NCBI GenBank assembly: GCA_001465935.1
Contig: LNKV01000033.1
Location: 434,001-498,000 of the forward strand
Direction of reading: 5' to 3'
Origin: Clarireedia homoeocarpa
Lineage: Eukaryota > Ascomycota > Leotiomycetes > Helotiales > Rutstroemiaceae
Length of the DNA: 64,000 nt
Shown: piece by piece, positions 12,888 to 24,085 of the stretch
How positions within the stretch are numbered: position 1 is the first letter of the stretch
How the letters are laid out: every line of letters starts with the position of its first letter
Notes under the pieces: generated by a model
Told to the model about the DNA's origin: nothing
Databases searched by the model: none
Seen by the model: the letters and a program-made list of their open reading frames with translations, nothing else
Translations under genes and position numbers: made by a program

Positions 12888-15777
12888 GTTTTGATGGGAA
12901 TTGGAAAGTTTAGATTCCTTGGTTGTTTCACTCTGATCGTAGAGCTAGTATTTTTGATTTTCATGTTTTCGACTGTATTCAGAGAGTCACCAAGACTGTC
13001 TTGCACTTCAACAGCGATTCAAATTACATTGATTCTCCTGTATCTATCTAGGATGTTAGTTTCCGTACACTCTTTCAATTGATAAAGCTTTTTGACATTT
13101 AATGTCTTTGAAATTCTCGCACCGCGTGATTAGGACCTGTCTTTGCATTAGACGCAGTGCCCGTTTCTAAGCACTTGATGTATAGATGATGTAGCTGTGC
13201 AGGACATCAACATTAAGACACCTCACCACCAGAGCATGTCCAGGGCCAAGGGCAGCAATTCCGTATACCACTATTTCTGTTTAACTTGGGATCTTCGCAT
13301 TCATTGCCCCGGAGGAAGTATGCTAGAAAACAAGTGCAGCATAAGAGGAGAATATGCATACACTATCCTGTAAATCCGCGGCATCTAGATCAAAAAAACA
13401 GCTACAAAAATGTAGATCTAACGCACCGGAAGCTGTTTCATTAGACTACTTGGCAAACGTTTGTTTTACCACCTTCCTCTCGTTCCTAAGCCTTGGCGGC
13501 TTGAAGCACAAGGCGACAAGGAACCGACTGCAGATTGAAAGTTCAAAACAGAGAGAAACTCACCGTGTCTTTATCGAAATATGTCGATCTTAACCTTGCC
13601 AGCAATTCTGCTCTCTTCTATGCCAGCAAGTAAATAACAAAGCCGCATTTTGCCTAAGCAGTATTCCCGTCCAGGAGTCCAGGCTCGGTTCTGGCTATTC
13701 AATCGGATTGAGTAGACCTTGATTGCCATACAGATGCAATATGCAGTCACTAAGAAGATGCTGGGGACCCAGGTTGTATGCGCGCTGTGTTGACGTAGCA
13801 AGTCTCTTTTGTTTCCACTTCTCAATAGACTCGTAACCTGCTTCTCCTCGTCTGATATGAAATTTTGTCTTCAGCTAATCCAATAACATGTCGTGCATTC
13901 CTAAATCTTACCCTCCCTTCCCCATGAACAAAGGTTATCTTTTTCTGAGCCTTGCCATCTATTCATTTAACCTTGTTCATGGGGGAGAGGGTACACATTC
14001 CACATCACTTGTGTGGTTCATTTTGTAATTTCAACTATCTCCAACAGGGTCCAAGGGTTCTCTTAGATGGTGGATTATCAGAGCTCCATGTAGAACATAC
14101 TAATACTAGTAGATGTACTAAATCATTCGACAATCTAGGTGGAGTCCTTAAAATCTCACTAAATTTGACTAATTCAATATTTACTAAAACTCTGGGTTTA
14201 TGATATTTTTTTTTTTTCAAAATCTGATATATATTTTTAGTATGATGTCAGCGGGGATTTTTTAGCTTCGATTTCCAAATTTGGCATAGTTTTTAAATTT
14301 TTATATTGAGAAACTATGAACAATTTTCTTTATAAATTCTTTTCTAAATGAATACAGATAAATCTTAGAAACTGATGAAGAGCTTACTAGAAAACCATTT
14401 AATTTTTCCGATGTAAACAGCCTTTCATTTCAAGGTACAAGTTAGAAAACCAGTAACTGCATTTTTAGTGTATCTTCAAGCTGCCGAGTTTAGATTTATT
14501 TCAAGGCACTGCTAAATGAATTAGTACAACCACAGGTGATACTGACCGTCATATTAACCTGGGAAGTGAAGTGAAGGGCCAACGCCGGTTGTAGTGTAAC
14601 TAGATTTGGATCTGGAACCTCCCATATGCATATAGGAACCTCATATGCATATAGGAACCTTCCAGATCCGACCCCCACATGCTACAAGAACAGGGAGCAG
14701 ATAGGAGTAAACTCTCCGACTGTATCCATTCAACTTCCGGGGAAAGAGCAGCCGTAAGATTGCATGGCTTATTCTGGACCTTTAGCAAGTAGGCTCGTTT
14801 AAAGTTTACGCCCGATTGCCAAGACGGGGGATAACTTCCTGGATGCTTCAACGTCCACACAAGGCGCATGCAATTCGACAGTGAGAAAGAGGTTTGCATG
14901 AATGGACCAAGGCGATCTTCACATGCATATTTGGTGGTGAGATAATTGCGGGATCTACGTCAATCTGACTGAGATAGGAGAAATATCAGCTTAAGCTGCA
15001 TCATATAGACGCCAACGTGCGTATCGGTTTCGATAGCGAGGAAGAGAAACAGCGCAATGGCTATTATAAAGCTGACGTGAGACGGGTGAGGCGTTCTTAC
15101 GAGCTTGGCCAAGGTTCTGCCAAGGTTGCATTAGGTGGGTTTTAAAGGATTGAACGTACATATACATTAAATAAGATTACATCATTGAGGCAAGACAATA
15201 TTGATATGCACAACTGATAGTGAGATGACCAGATCTATCTCCGTGCATTTGAAGAAGATAGTGGACAGTCTCATGAAACGTGCGATCGTTTCTACAGAGC
15301 ATTGGCAGCGAATACATCAGCTAGCATATATTTTAGATCAGGCATTTCGGCACGGCAATGCCATGCATGAGACACGCAGAGACTTTCAAAGGATCAACAG
15401 AGAAGATAGCCATTCATCCACGGAAAGAGACAGCTGCCTGGGTGGTGTCAATCGAATAGAGGGAGGGTGTAAAGCGAGAAGAGGGGGGTGTAAAGTGAGG
15501 AAGGAATAGCTACATAGACGGCTGCGGCGAGAAAATAATTCTGTAAGTAGAGGAAAGGACCAGCCATAACATTAGCGTGGGGTCTGCTCGATCAGTTGTT
15601 AAACAAGAAAAGAGCTTTGTCTGATCCAAATCCCAGTCGGGGTTGCGGGGTCAGGTATGGATGGTATATTACCATACCGCGACGACAGATGAGAGGTTTT
15701 CAACTTTACCTGATTGTTACTACAGAACTCTTCATCGTTTAAATCACTCTAATCTACCTGTATCTCGTATATCGAAA
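12888..15777. other. intergenic, partly AT-rich
   Basis: There is no supported gene in this 2.9 kb. About 13850-14450 is AT-rich. A direct repeat (CATATGCATATAGGAACCT) occurs at 14623-14660. Short frames, for example one of 102 codons at 15201-15509, show no family features. The stretch separates INO1 from the terpenoid-type cluster. Confidence 0.5.
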
Positions 15778-16816
15778 ATGACATCTCCAAGTTCCGTGGC
15801 TCTAAAATCCACATCCACTATTCGAGGACTCACATTGATGCCTCAACGACATGTCGAGGCAGAGAATTCCGTGACTGACCCATCGATGTGGGCCGAAAGG
15901 CATGTGATGATCATAGGCGCTGGCACCGGGATAGGTCAAGCAGTCGCCATAGCTTTCGCAATATCAGGAGCAAGAATTGCTCTTGTGGATAGTCATGACA
16001 CATCTGCTACTCAAGATCGAGTGCTTAAAGCCGCGGCTGCAAAAGGCATAGCACTCTCTGACTTACTCATCCTCTACTTACATCGCGAAGACTCCGTAAG
16101 CCTAGAGGGAAGCGTCGAGGAAGTAAGTCGCAAATGGGGACATATCGACATCATTATCAATCACGCGGATCATCTATCTTCTTCAGTAGGATTTCCAACA
16201 ATGAAGGAAAAGTCTATTGCAGACCAGCAGTGGAAGTGCTCTGAATGTGGCCCCAGCAATTATGCCATTGTCCATGCTTTCCTCCCTCTGCTTCTGACAG
16301 GGTCTGAGAAGACACTTATCAACATGGTATCTTCTAGCTCTTCAGCTTTGAAGCCAGGTTCGGGCTCTAACATGCTCGCTGAGATGATCAATCAACAGAT
16401 GACCGACTGTCTGATGATTGATCATGGACATCAGAATTTATTGGCATATTCAATGCACCTATCTGAAAGTCCCACTAAGGGCAGGTTATGTCCCGCAAGT
16501 CAAGGTTCGTCCATTTCCTACGGAGAAATCCAAAAATCCAAGAAGAAAAGTTGACTTTGGATTTTTAGATCACCTGCATGAATCGGGGTTAGATGGCAAT
16601 ACCATTGTTTTTCTAACCGCCAAGAGACGGGAATGGCTAGCTGGCCGGCATATCTCCAGCTCTCAAAATGTCCGAGAATTGCTGGCCCACAAGGATGCGA
16701 TTGTTCGAGATGATCTCTTGAGGTACAAGCCTTCGCTCACATTTGGATTAGCGCCTGAGCAGGTATCTCTGCCATATCAAAGAACGAGGGGTCGAGTTCC
16801 TAGAAGCAGTTATTAA
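15778..16816 (+). CDS. short-chain dehydrogenase fold with lost catalytic residues
   Basis: Exons 15778..16504 and 16569..16816 join in frame through a 64-nt intron (GTTCGT...TTTTTAG), giving 324 residues. The Rossmann motif GAGTGIG is at 47-53, and the C-terminal block LTAKRREWLAGRHIS is typical of fungal SDRs. Against the usual family pattern, the catalytic Tyr and Lys of YxxxK fall on Asn198 and Glu202 in the segment SGSNMLAEM. The usual NNAG motif reads NHAD (128-131). The region just before the intron is shortened, and the C-terminus runs about 20 residues past the usual end. The frame is open but the active site is missing, so this is either a pseudoenzyme or a gene in early decay. It is placed as the left-hand member of the terpenoid-type cluster. 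Confidence 0.7.
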
Positions 16817-18809
16817 TTGAGCCTTTCACAACTGTCATGATTTGCAATATTATGTGTGGTCATACCAGGATATTTCGACTCATAAACCTAAGTTCACTGT
16901 TATAGGATGAGAAATCGGTGTTGAACAGATAAGATTGAGCAATGAGATAGCTACAAGTCCCTGTGATTGAAGAAATCGCCTGTGTTAACCTGTTAGAGCT
17001 TCTAGACTTATCATCTTGGCAGGTTCGGGTCCGACCAACTGACTGATAGAGAGTAAATTGGATCCACACTGATTGTTCAAACACCCAGTACACAAAGTTA
17101 TGTTTCGCGAGCTCGTACCAACCGATAAACAACCATTTATTTGTACACAGGACATTCGACCAGCAATTCAGGTACTAGTGCACATAAAACTCCAAATAAG
17201 CTTACATCTCTTTGATAAGATGATCGCGCAGTGCCACGTAACTGGGGCGGCTCGAACGTTTCTCTAATGTGGCTGGTGGTACGTATTTCACACACTTGAG
17301 TTGTATGCAAGTGCAGGGAAGAACTTGAATACGGCGATTCTGTAAAAGCCCGTGTAAGCTGCATCGACTTTGTGAAATACCCATTCTTGTATGGAGCAAC
17401 ATGAGACGTCTAGATCTGCACTATGGCTGTGGCGTATAGGGAGGAATGCAAAACCGGAAAATTACTATGCAAGGAAAGATCGCCGAGTCGTATAGTAGCT
17501 CGAAACCCCCTTGACTGTCATAAGCGACCTTCCTACCTTGGATTTTAGCGAGGGAGCGAAATTTGGGGTAAAGTAGGGGCTCGCCGGCCCGATTGACTTA
17601 TAAGTATATGAACCTGCGGGGTACGGGGTATGGGGTATGGATTAATTCGCCTAGAATTCGATTGTGACGTCCCTACTTTTAAGGGTTGTTGTTCTAACTC
17701 CTTATCAACACAAAAATACCGCGTCTCAAGGATCCTCGCATCATAACTGCAGTTAATAAATGCAGTCAGAAAGTAATTGCCAATGATCGCCAGACCCTTC
17801 AATCTTTCAAAGTCTTCATATGATAAGATAATCAAGGGGTTTTAGGGAAAGCCAGTCCAGTATCTAGGTCAAGATCGAAATCGAATGTCTCTCTCGTTAT
17901 CGCTCTCGCTTATTATTTCTTTAGACAGGGGTATCTTTCAGTAACAATTTCTAGCAGTTTGATGACAGACTGGGGTTATGGTCAATATTAAGATGTATCA
18001 GTCGGATTTCAACCTCCTCCAAGATAAGATAGTCACATGCTCAGAGAACTTATCTAGTCGCAGTGGTAGTCTTGGTTCATAGCCGGTTTTACAGTCAATA
18101 GTCTTTCAGATATCTCAGCTCAAGTATCCCTGTTGAGATTTCCATCGTCGAATAGACCCCATCGAACTCCTTATCCAAGCTGTCCTCGACAGCCCAGTGT
18201 GGGTAGTACTCTACCACCCTATGAAGGGGGGAAGTAGTCGGACCAGGCTGAGCTAGTACTCGTTCTGAAGACGAACGGCAGTATCCACTTATGCGTCGAA
18301 GGAACCTACCGGTAACGACGATGATCAACGAGTATTGAACTAAGAGAGTGGGTCTTGTATGGAGTCGGTCATCCCTCAGTCTTCATATCGAGGTGGATGC
18401 TAGGAAATTAGTCTTCTTCCTGCTACTCCACCCTATTAGGCCATTCCGTTGCTTAAATGAGGAGATTAACTATATCCGTTTCCTAGTCCAACGAACCCGA
18501 CACTCGACAGGCCCCTAATGGTCTAATAAACCGTGTGGGAAGCCCAATGAAAACCGGTCATAATGCTATCTCGACCTCACAGAACCTCAACTACTACCTG
18601 AAGACACCCTTTTAATAGATGACGTTATGTGACTGCGGCCACACAACCAGAGAAGCTCCGTTTGAGATCTTGCATCTACGAGACCTGGCATGCAGAAAAT
18701 GGCTTCATTGGCAATGTATATATCTCGATTTACTTTCTAGCTAACCAAACTTGTCCTAAATCAATCAAAGCCGAAAGGATATCCCTACATGACAATCTCT
18801 CCATTGCAC
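16817..18809. other. intergenic, nothing recognised
   Basis: Two kilobases between the SDR gene and the 3' end of the prenyl diphosphate synthase. The small frames on both strands show no domains or plausible exon structure. I could not recognise a transposon, although a decayed one is possible. Confidence 0.45.
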
Positions 18810-20375
18810 TCAGACAGACATTGCAATCTCAGTCAGCGATCTTAAATAATCCAAGTATTGTCTCATGTCCTTGTTCTTGATACCAGCCGCTTTGTCTATC
18901 ACATCAACCTCATGCATCAAATCCTCATGAGCTTTGTCCAGTACGGACTTGGTATAATTCAGACTACCGGCTTGCTTGATGAGCTCGACTACGCGGGCCT
19001 TCTTCTTAAGAGATAAGCCATTAGGACTGGTTCTTGACCGCATGATGTCAATCAGCTCGGTGCTGCCACTTCTCTCTTGCTGGTTAAGAGCATGGATGAG
19101 GGTGAGCGTGAAAGTGCCTTGATCGAGATCATCCTTTTCGGAAAGTGAAATTTTACCCAGGGCAGTGTCAGTGATATCTTGAAAGTCATTCTGGATTTGG
19201 TAGTATCGGCCAAGCGCGTTTATGAAATTACTGATGTCAATGTCTCGGTTTTTCGCTGCCTCTGCCTGCATCATCCTAGCTGTCATCCGGAAAAGACTGC
19301 CTGTTTCTGCCATACGAGTTAGTGGACTGGTAGCTTTTGAAACTCGTTGAGATAGGACTTACTCTGTTCAAGCACTTTCAGATGCATTGGAATGGTTGGT
19401 GGGGCGCAATTATACGTCTGGAAGAATTCATGTGTATGACCGGTATAGAGTATCTTCAGTTCATCTAGGTATTGTCAGTGCCATGTTTTGCTATCCAGAA
19501 TTTGATCTCCTAACCAAGAAGTGAGCGGCATGATGTCTCACTTAAATTGGACACCATCTCAGCGATCTTTCCATACCTCACCAATGCCGTACTGATCGTG
19601 TGGCCCACTCCGAACACGAGGTGAGTGGCAGAAGATCCCCGCCTTTCGGTATCATTATCTAGGACATCATCAATTCTGTGAAATAACAATGGAAAGTCAG
19701 TACTGCTTCATTCATAACTTAAGATCTTGTGAACTGACAGAAGGGTAGTCTGATCCACTTCGTGAACGATGTTACGAATAACGGAAAGTTGAGTATCTGG
19801 AATTTGGAACCACGCTTGGAGGCCATCAACTAACTATAAGAATGTTCAGTTAGTTCTAAACAACCTCTGCTTAGGATATCTGGTCCTTCCTTAAAAATAT
19901 TGTACCCATTGTAAAAAAACAGGCATTAGTAGGATATGACTCACCGGGACCAGTGTTTTCGGATTTGGCAGTGCGTCGAGGTATTCATAAGGCGCATTTG
20001 TAATCTGACAGATTAGAAGAGCTCGAAGCATATGTGGGAGATATTAGTACTCACCTCATCCGAATATGCAGCTACCAAAGACACCGCGCTATTCCAATCG
20101 TAAGTATATGGCACCGTAGCTGTATCGCTAGAACTCTTTTCGAGCGGTTTTTCTTGTCCACGGTGACCACTGGTGGTGAAATTTTGCTTGGAATTGCCAT
20201 TGGTGGTAAGTGCAGCTGCTTTGGCTCTCATCCGAGCAGGGCTTTGGCCGTTGTGATAGAAGTTAGATGCACTCAAATTCCGGATCGAACTTTGTATGGT
20301 ATGCGACTTGCATGGCTTCCAGTAACGAAGGAGCTGCGAGCTCGGAGAAAAAGCCCTGAAAAACATGTTGGGCAC
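18810..20375 (-). CDS. geranylgeranyl diphosphate synthase-like prenyltransferase
   Basis: Six minus-strand exons join in frame to 402 residues: 20375..20055, 20004..19945, 19833..19739, 19675..19542, 19464..19363 and 19306..18810. The trans-isoprenyl diphosphate synthase fold is clear. The first Asp-rich motif, LLIDDVLDN, has DDxxD at 161-165. ERRG and THLVFG follow, then KTGSLFRM. The second Asp-rich motif reads QNDFQD (277-281), with Asn at the usual first Asp. The enzyme should condense isopentenyl diphosphate with an allylic diphosphate. Similarity to fungal secondary-metabolism GGPP synthases (as in indole-diterpene clusters) suggests a C20 product. About 125 residues precede the catalytic core. 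The first 45 are rich in Ser and Arg and nearly free of acidic residues, which looks like an organelle-targeting peptide. It is divergent from the FAD monooxygenase. Confidence 0.87.
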
Positions 20376-21109
20376 TTTGTGATGCGTTTATTTGGAGGTC
20401 TTGTAATGTATTAGGCGGTTTGAGGTCGAAACTAGCGCTTGGGCAACTTAGTTTATGGAGTGGCACAACGCTGGCTGGAGGAAAGAGGATGCTTTTGTAC
20501 CTAGTCGATCACATTCACTATTCATCTACTAGGAGAGAACAACCCGGAAGTGGGACTAATGAAAAGTGGTTCGTCCAGTTTGAAACGACCTGCTACGTCA
20601 GTTTATGATGCGCTACAGCTCGGGTGAGCTATATCCTAGGAGAGGCTTTCGATGCCGTGTCTTAATGTAGAAACTACTACTCCCTGATATGTCATGGAGT
20701 GCTAGAAAAATAAAGTACGCTAAGCAAGGTATATTGCCCATGTAGATCAGCCAGATTCAAACCATAACACACAGACCATATATCTACGTGAATCTGGCAC
20801 TCCATGGGAGCTATGAAAGAGACTGGTCCGAGAAAGGAAATATTGTTCTCGACTCAAATCAGGGATTTTGTTGTTTCTAAAAAAGACTAGCTTTATTCAT
20901 CCCTCATTTTTGGATTTTGAAAATTTCCTTCGTACCTCAGTGACTACCTTACTCAACGGAAGGGAATCTTCTTCTTTATTATCCTTTGATTTTTATGACA
21001 TCTTTTGAAGCGCTAGTGCTGCCCAACCCATAGCGTTTTCCTTGTGTTGTCCTTTCGATTTCCCATCTCCAATCTAGTAGTAATTTCGAATCAACACCCT
21101 CCAACGAAA
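20376..21109. promoter_or_regulatory. divergent promoter region of prenyl synthase and monooxygenase
   Basis: This 734-bp stretch lies between two head-to-head cluster genes. It contains a dyad with 10-bp arms (CATGGAGTGC at 20693-20702, GCACTCCATG at 20797-20806). A second dyad is nested inside it with 9-bp arms (CCAGATTCA at 20751-20759, TGAATCTGG at 20789-20797). Such dyads could be binding sites for a cluster regulator, but no regulator gene is visible in the window. Confidence 0.4.
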
Positions 21110-23782
21110 ATGGCAAGACACTCATGCAAGATCATCATTGTCGGCGGCAGCGTCGCCGGCCTAGCTTTAGCGAATATACTTGAGCAGGTTGGCACCGACT
21201 TCATTGTCCTCGAGGCTGGCAAGGAAATTCACCCGAATGTTGGGGGAGGTATATCTGTCCAGCCACAGATGGCTCGTATTCTTGATCAGATAGGATGCTG
21301 GTAAGTTATCTTCTACAGCTCTGGTGTTGTCCAAATCTTCACCCAACGCATGCTTTTAAATGAGGTGTTGAAGAAACCATTGCTAATAAATATTTAAGTA
21401 AGTTACAAAGCTATGATTCTCTGAAGGTAATCACTTGTCAAAAGGGGCCCTTTCTGACAAACTTTGGGACCTAGGGGACACCATCCGAAGTTTGATGGGT
21501 GATCGTGATAATCATGTCCTCGTTCGCAATCAAGAAGGCAAGACGATATTTGAATTCCATGGTCTTGCTGATGAGCTCGAAAGAAGGTGTGTTTAAATGA
21601 CGCCGTGATGACTACACAAATGCTTACTTATCTAGACACGGTTATCCCGTAATTTTTGTCGACCGTCCAACGCTTCTGCAAAAGCTCTACGAGAACATAC
21701 GGCAAAAAGACAAGATTTTTTTGCAGAAGCGACTGATTCGGCTCGAACAAGGCGCGAACGGAGTTCGGGTTATTACCCAGGACGAGTGTAGCTACGATGG
21801 GGACTTCGTCGTAGGTGCCGACGGCATGAACAGTGCTGTACGAAAGCATATGCACCGCCTGGCCAGCATTTCGTCTCCGGGGTACTTTGACGTGGATGAA
21901 TATTCAAGTGAGTGATCTACTGCCTTATGCTCAAAACGAAAGATTGGACTCTAATTAACATATGCTCCTCTAGACGTACCTTGCGCCTATAGATGTATAT
22001 GGGGTATCTCCCACCCTGTGAAAGGCGTCGAGCCAGGCAGTATCCATGTTATCATGGGAAAAGACCAGAGCTATTCTGTCTTTACAGGTCCAGGAAAGCT
22101 ACACTGGCTCTTGTACGTCAGAAATCCTCAAATGATGTACGGAAAAAACGTTCCAAGGTATTCTGTGGAAGATGAGCAACGTCTTGCTGAGCAACATTTT
22201 GGGGATCCGATCAACGAATACACCACCTTCGGCGATGTCTATAATAGTAGAATCGTCTCAGGAATGACCCCGCTGCACGAATATCAGTGGAAACGGTGGT
22301 ACTTCGAGCGGATCATAACTATTGGTGACGCTTGTCACAAAGTAAGGCATTCCAGACATTGCCGAAATTCACACCTGCGTTCAAATTATCTTACAATTTC
22401 TGTGCTAGGTTCATCCACTTGGTGGCAGTGGTGGCGGTGCTGCAATGGAGGACGCAGCCGCTCTTGTCAACGCGCTCCTACCCGTCCTAGACCAGGCCGA
22501 CCAACCGTTGTCAACGAAAGATTTCCAACGTGTGTTTGCTGAAGCACAAGGTTCTCAAGAAGATCGCACAAAGCACCTTGTCGACAGTGCCATGATGAAA
22601 CAGAAGGCTGACGCGATGGAAAGCATTTTCGCGCCACTGACTGTTAAGTATATTATACCTAATCTCACACATGATGAGGCATTATCACTGGACTCTGCGA
22701 GGGCTATCGCAGGCCAACGAATCAAATCACTACCAATGCCTCAGCGAGATCGATATATACCCTACAATGATGAACTGCCGGTCAAGCCTCTCAAAAAGAC
22801 GTTCCCCATCAACACTTGTTTCGCACTTGTGCAATTGTTACTCTTCAATCTAGCATTTTCACCTTCCGGCACCTCTAAATCATGGGCTAGCGCTCTAGGT
22901 ACTGTGGCCCCGGAACGATATCTCAACCCCGTCCTTGACTACTACGCCTCAACAAGCAAGATGCCGATCGATGGATTGTCACAACCACTAGCTTCCGGAA
23001 TATACATCATTCCGATCATCTTGATTTGGATTCTAGAAGGTCATCGCCGTGGCAACATTGGTTCGCTATGTTCATGGTGTGTACCGACCGCTCCACAATC
23101 CGTTGAGGATTACTGATCAAGAATCAGGCCGGTGACCCTGCTCTTCACGGCTGCATATGCAGTGGTAGACCCAGCGAAGCTCCTTCCTCTATACTTCCTT
23201 CTCGCTATTTGGAACTCATCCAAGACTATATATAATTCAGTGATGGGACGACCGATACCTGTTTTGATCGCCACTGTCGTGATTCCCATCACTTGCATTA
23301 TCTATGCTATTTACCCCATTGTCTTCTATGCGGTACCTGCTATTCGATCAACAACCGAAAGGTATGCGACGGACATGCTGCGCTTCTTCCCTATTGGTAT
23401 TTTTACTGTCATACAACTACTTGCCGTCGCCATCAAGCCATGGGTCGAGCCTAGTGCTGAAAAGGAGTATATGACGGTATATCTTAATAAGGACTACCCT
23501 CCACTCTCCACCTGGTATCGGATCATTATTGCTCTCAGCTTCTTAGGAAGTTTCTTCATTTCGTCTGCTTCATTCAACCACCGAAGTGTGATAACTGCCA
23601 GCATCCTCGTCCACTGCCTACAGAGCGCCTTTCAACTACGTATCCTAGGCTACGCAACTACCAAACAAGTTGCAATTGCAGTGGTTATGATCATACTCGG
23701 CACGATGATATTAGGGCCAATGACGATATACTTAGGATTCTGGTATTGGCGTGAGAATGTCATTTATAGATTAAGCAAATGA
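21110..23782 (+). CDS. FAD-dependent monooxygenase fused to polytopic membrane domain
   Basis: Exons read as 21110..21300, an uncertain part to 21444, 21445..21586, 21636..21907, 21974..22341, 22409..23076 and 23128..23782. They give about 770 residues. The first 450 are a group-A flavin monooxygenase: the FAD dinucleotide motif VGGSVAGLALA, then HGYPVIFVDR, the DG motif GADGMNSAVR and the GD motif GDACHKVHPLGGSGGG. This resembles the epoxidases of fungal meroterpenoid and indole-diterpene pathways (PaxM-like). The last ~320 residues form 8-9 hydrophobic helices, far more than the single tail anchor of PaxM-type enzymes. I could not join exon 1 (ending TG before GTAAGT at 21301) to the next coding block in frame with a GT-AG intron. 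Either an exon is missed, or an acceptor or base is mutated near 21365 or 21465. From 21445 onward all joins close. It is divergent from the prenyl synthase and probably co-regulated with it. Confidence 0.8.
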
Positions 23783-23920
23783 ACTGTTGTAGACTTAGAG
23801 CTCGGGACTACAGAACAAAGTTTGGCAACACTACAGGTCAACAACTGGGAACTCATGGTTATTAGACCGGCAAAAGATAGATAGATTACTTGAATACATA
23901 GCAAAGGCAACGAGAAATTG

Positions 23921-24064
23921 GAGAAGACTAGAGTATCTGAACAGACTTTCTTAATAGTCGAGTTGTGAATTGAAGGCAGTGAGACATTGAGGGAGAAGAC
24001 TAGAGTATCTGAACACATATTCTTACGAAACGAGTCGTGAATCGATTTTCAGTGAGCAAATACA
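23921..24064. repeat. imperfect tandem duplication, period 72 bp
   Basis: GAGAAGACTAGAGTATCTGA occurs at 23921 and again at 23993, followed in each copy by CGAGT(C/T)GTGAATTG/CGAT and a GTGAG element. The second copy has diverged. Confidence 0.75.
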
Positions 24065-24065
24065 C

Positions 24066-24085
24066 CACAATCACATGTGATTGTG
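24066..24085. promoter_or_regulatory. perfect 20-bp palindrome
   Basis: CACAATCACATGTGATTGTG equals its own reverse complement. It sits 284 bp past the monooxygenase stop and 1.1 kb upstream of the P450. The centre CACATGTG contains an E-box core (CACATGTG / CANNTG). A regulatory role is inference. Confidence 0.35.

Noticed and set aside
12891..13082. 63-codon frame just after INO1
   Set aside because: Located in the INO1 3' region, hydrophobic and without start context or homology; probably chance.
15201..15509. 102-codon open frame upstream of the SDR gene
   Set aside because: No domain, no exon structure and a chance-like composition.
16505..16568. Apparent frameshift in the SDR gene, first read as a pseudogene lesion
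   Set aside because: A 64-nt intron (GTTCGT donor, TTTTTAG acceptor, phase 1) joins the two frames and gives one 324-codon protein with the conserved C-terminal block.
16860..18328. Several 60-96 codon frames between the SDR and prenyl synthase genes
   Set aside because: None shows protein-like conservation signals or joins to another with consensus splice sites.
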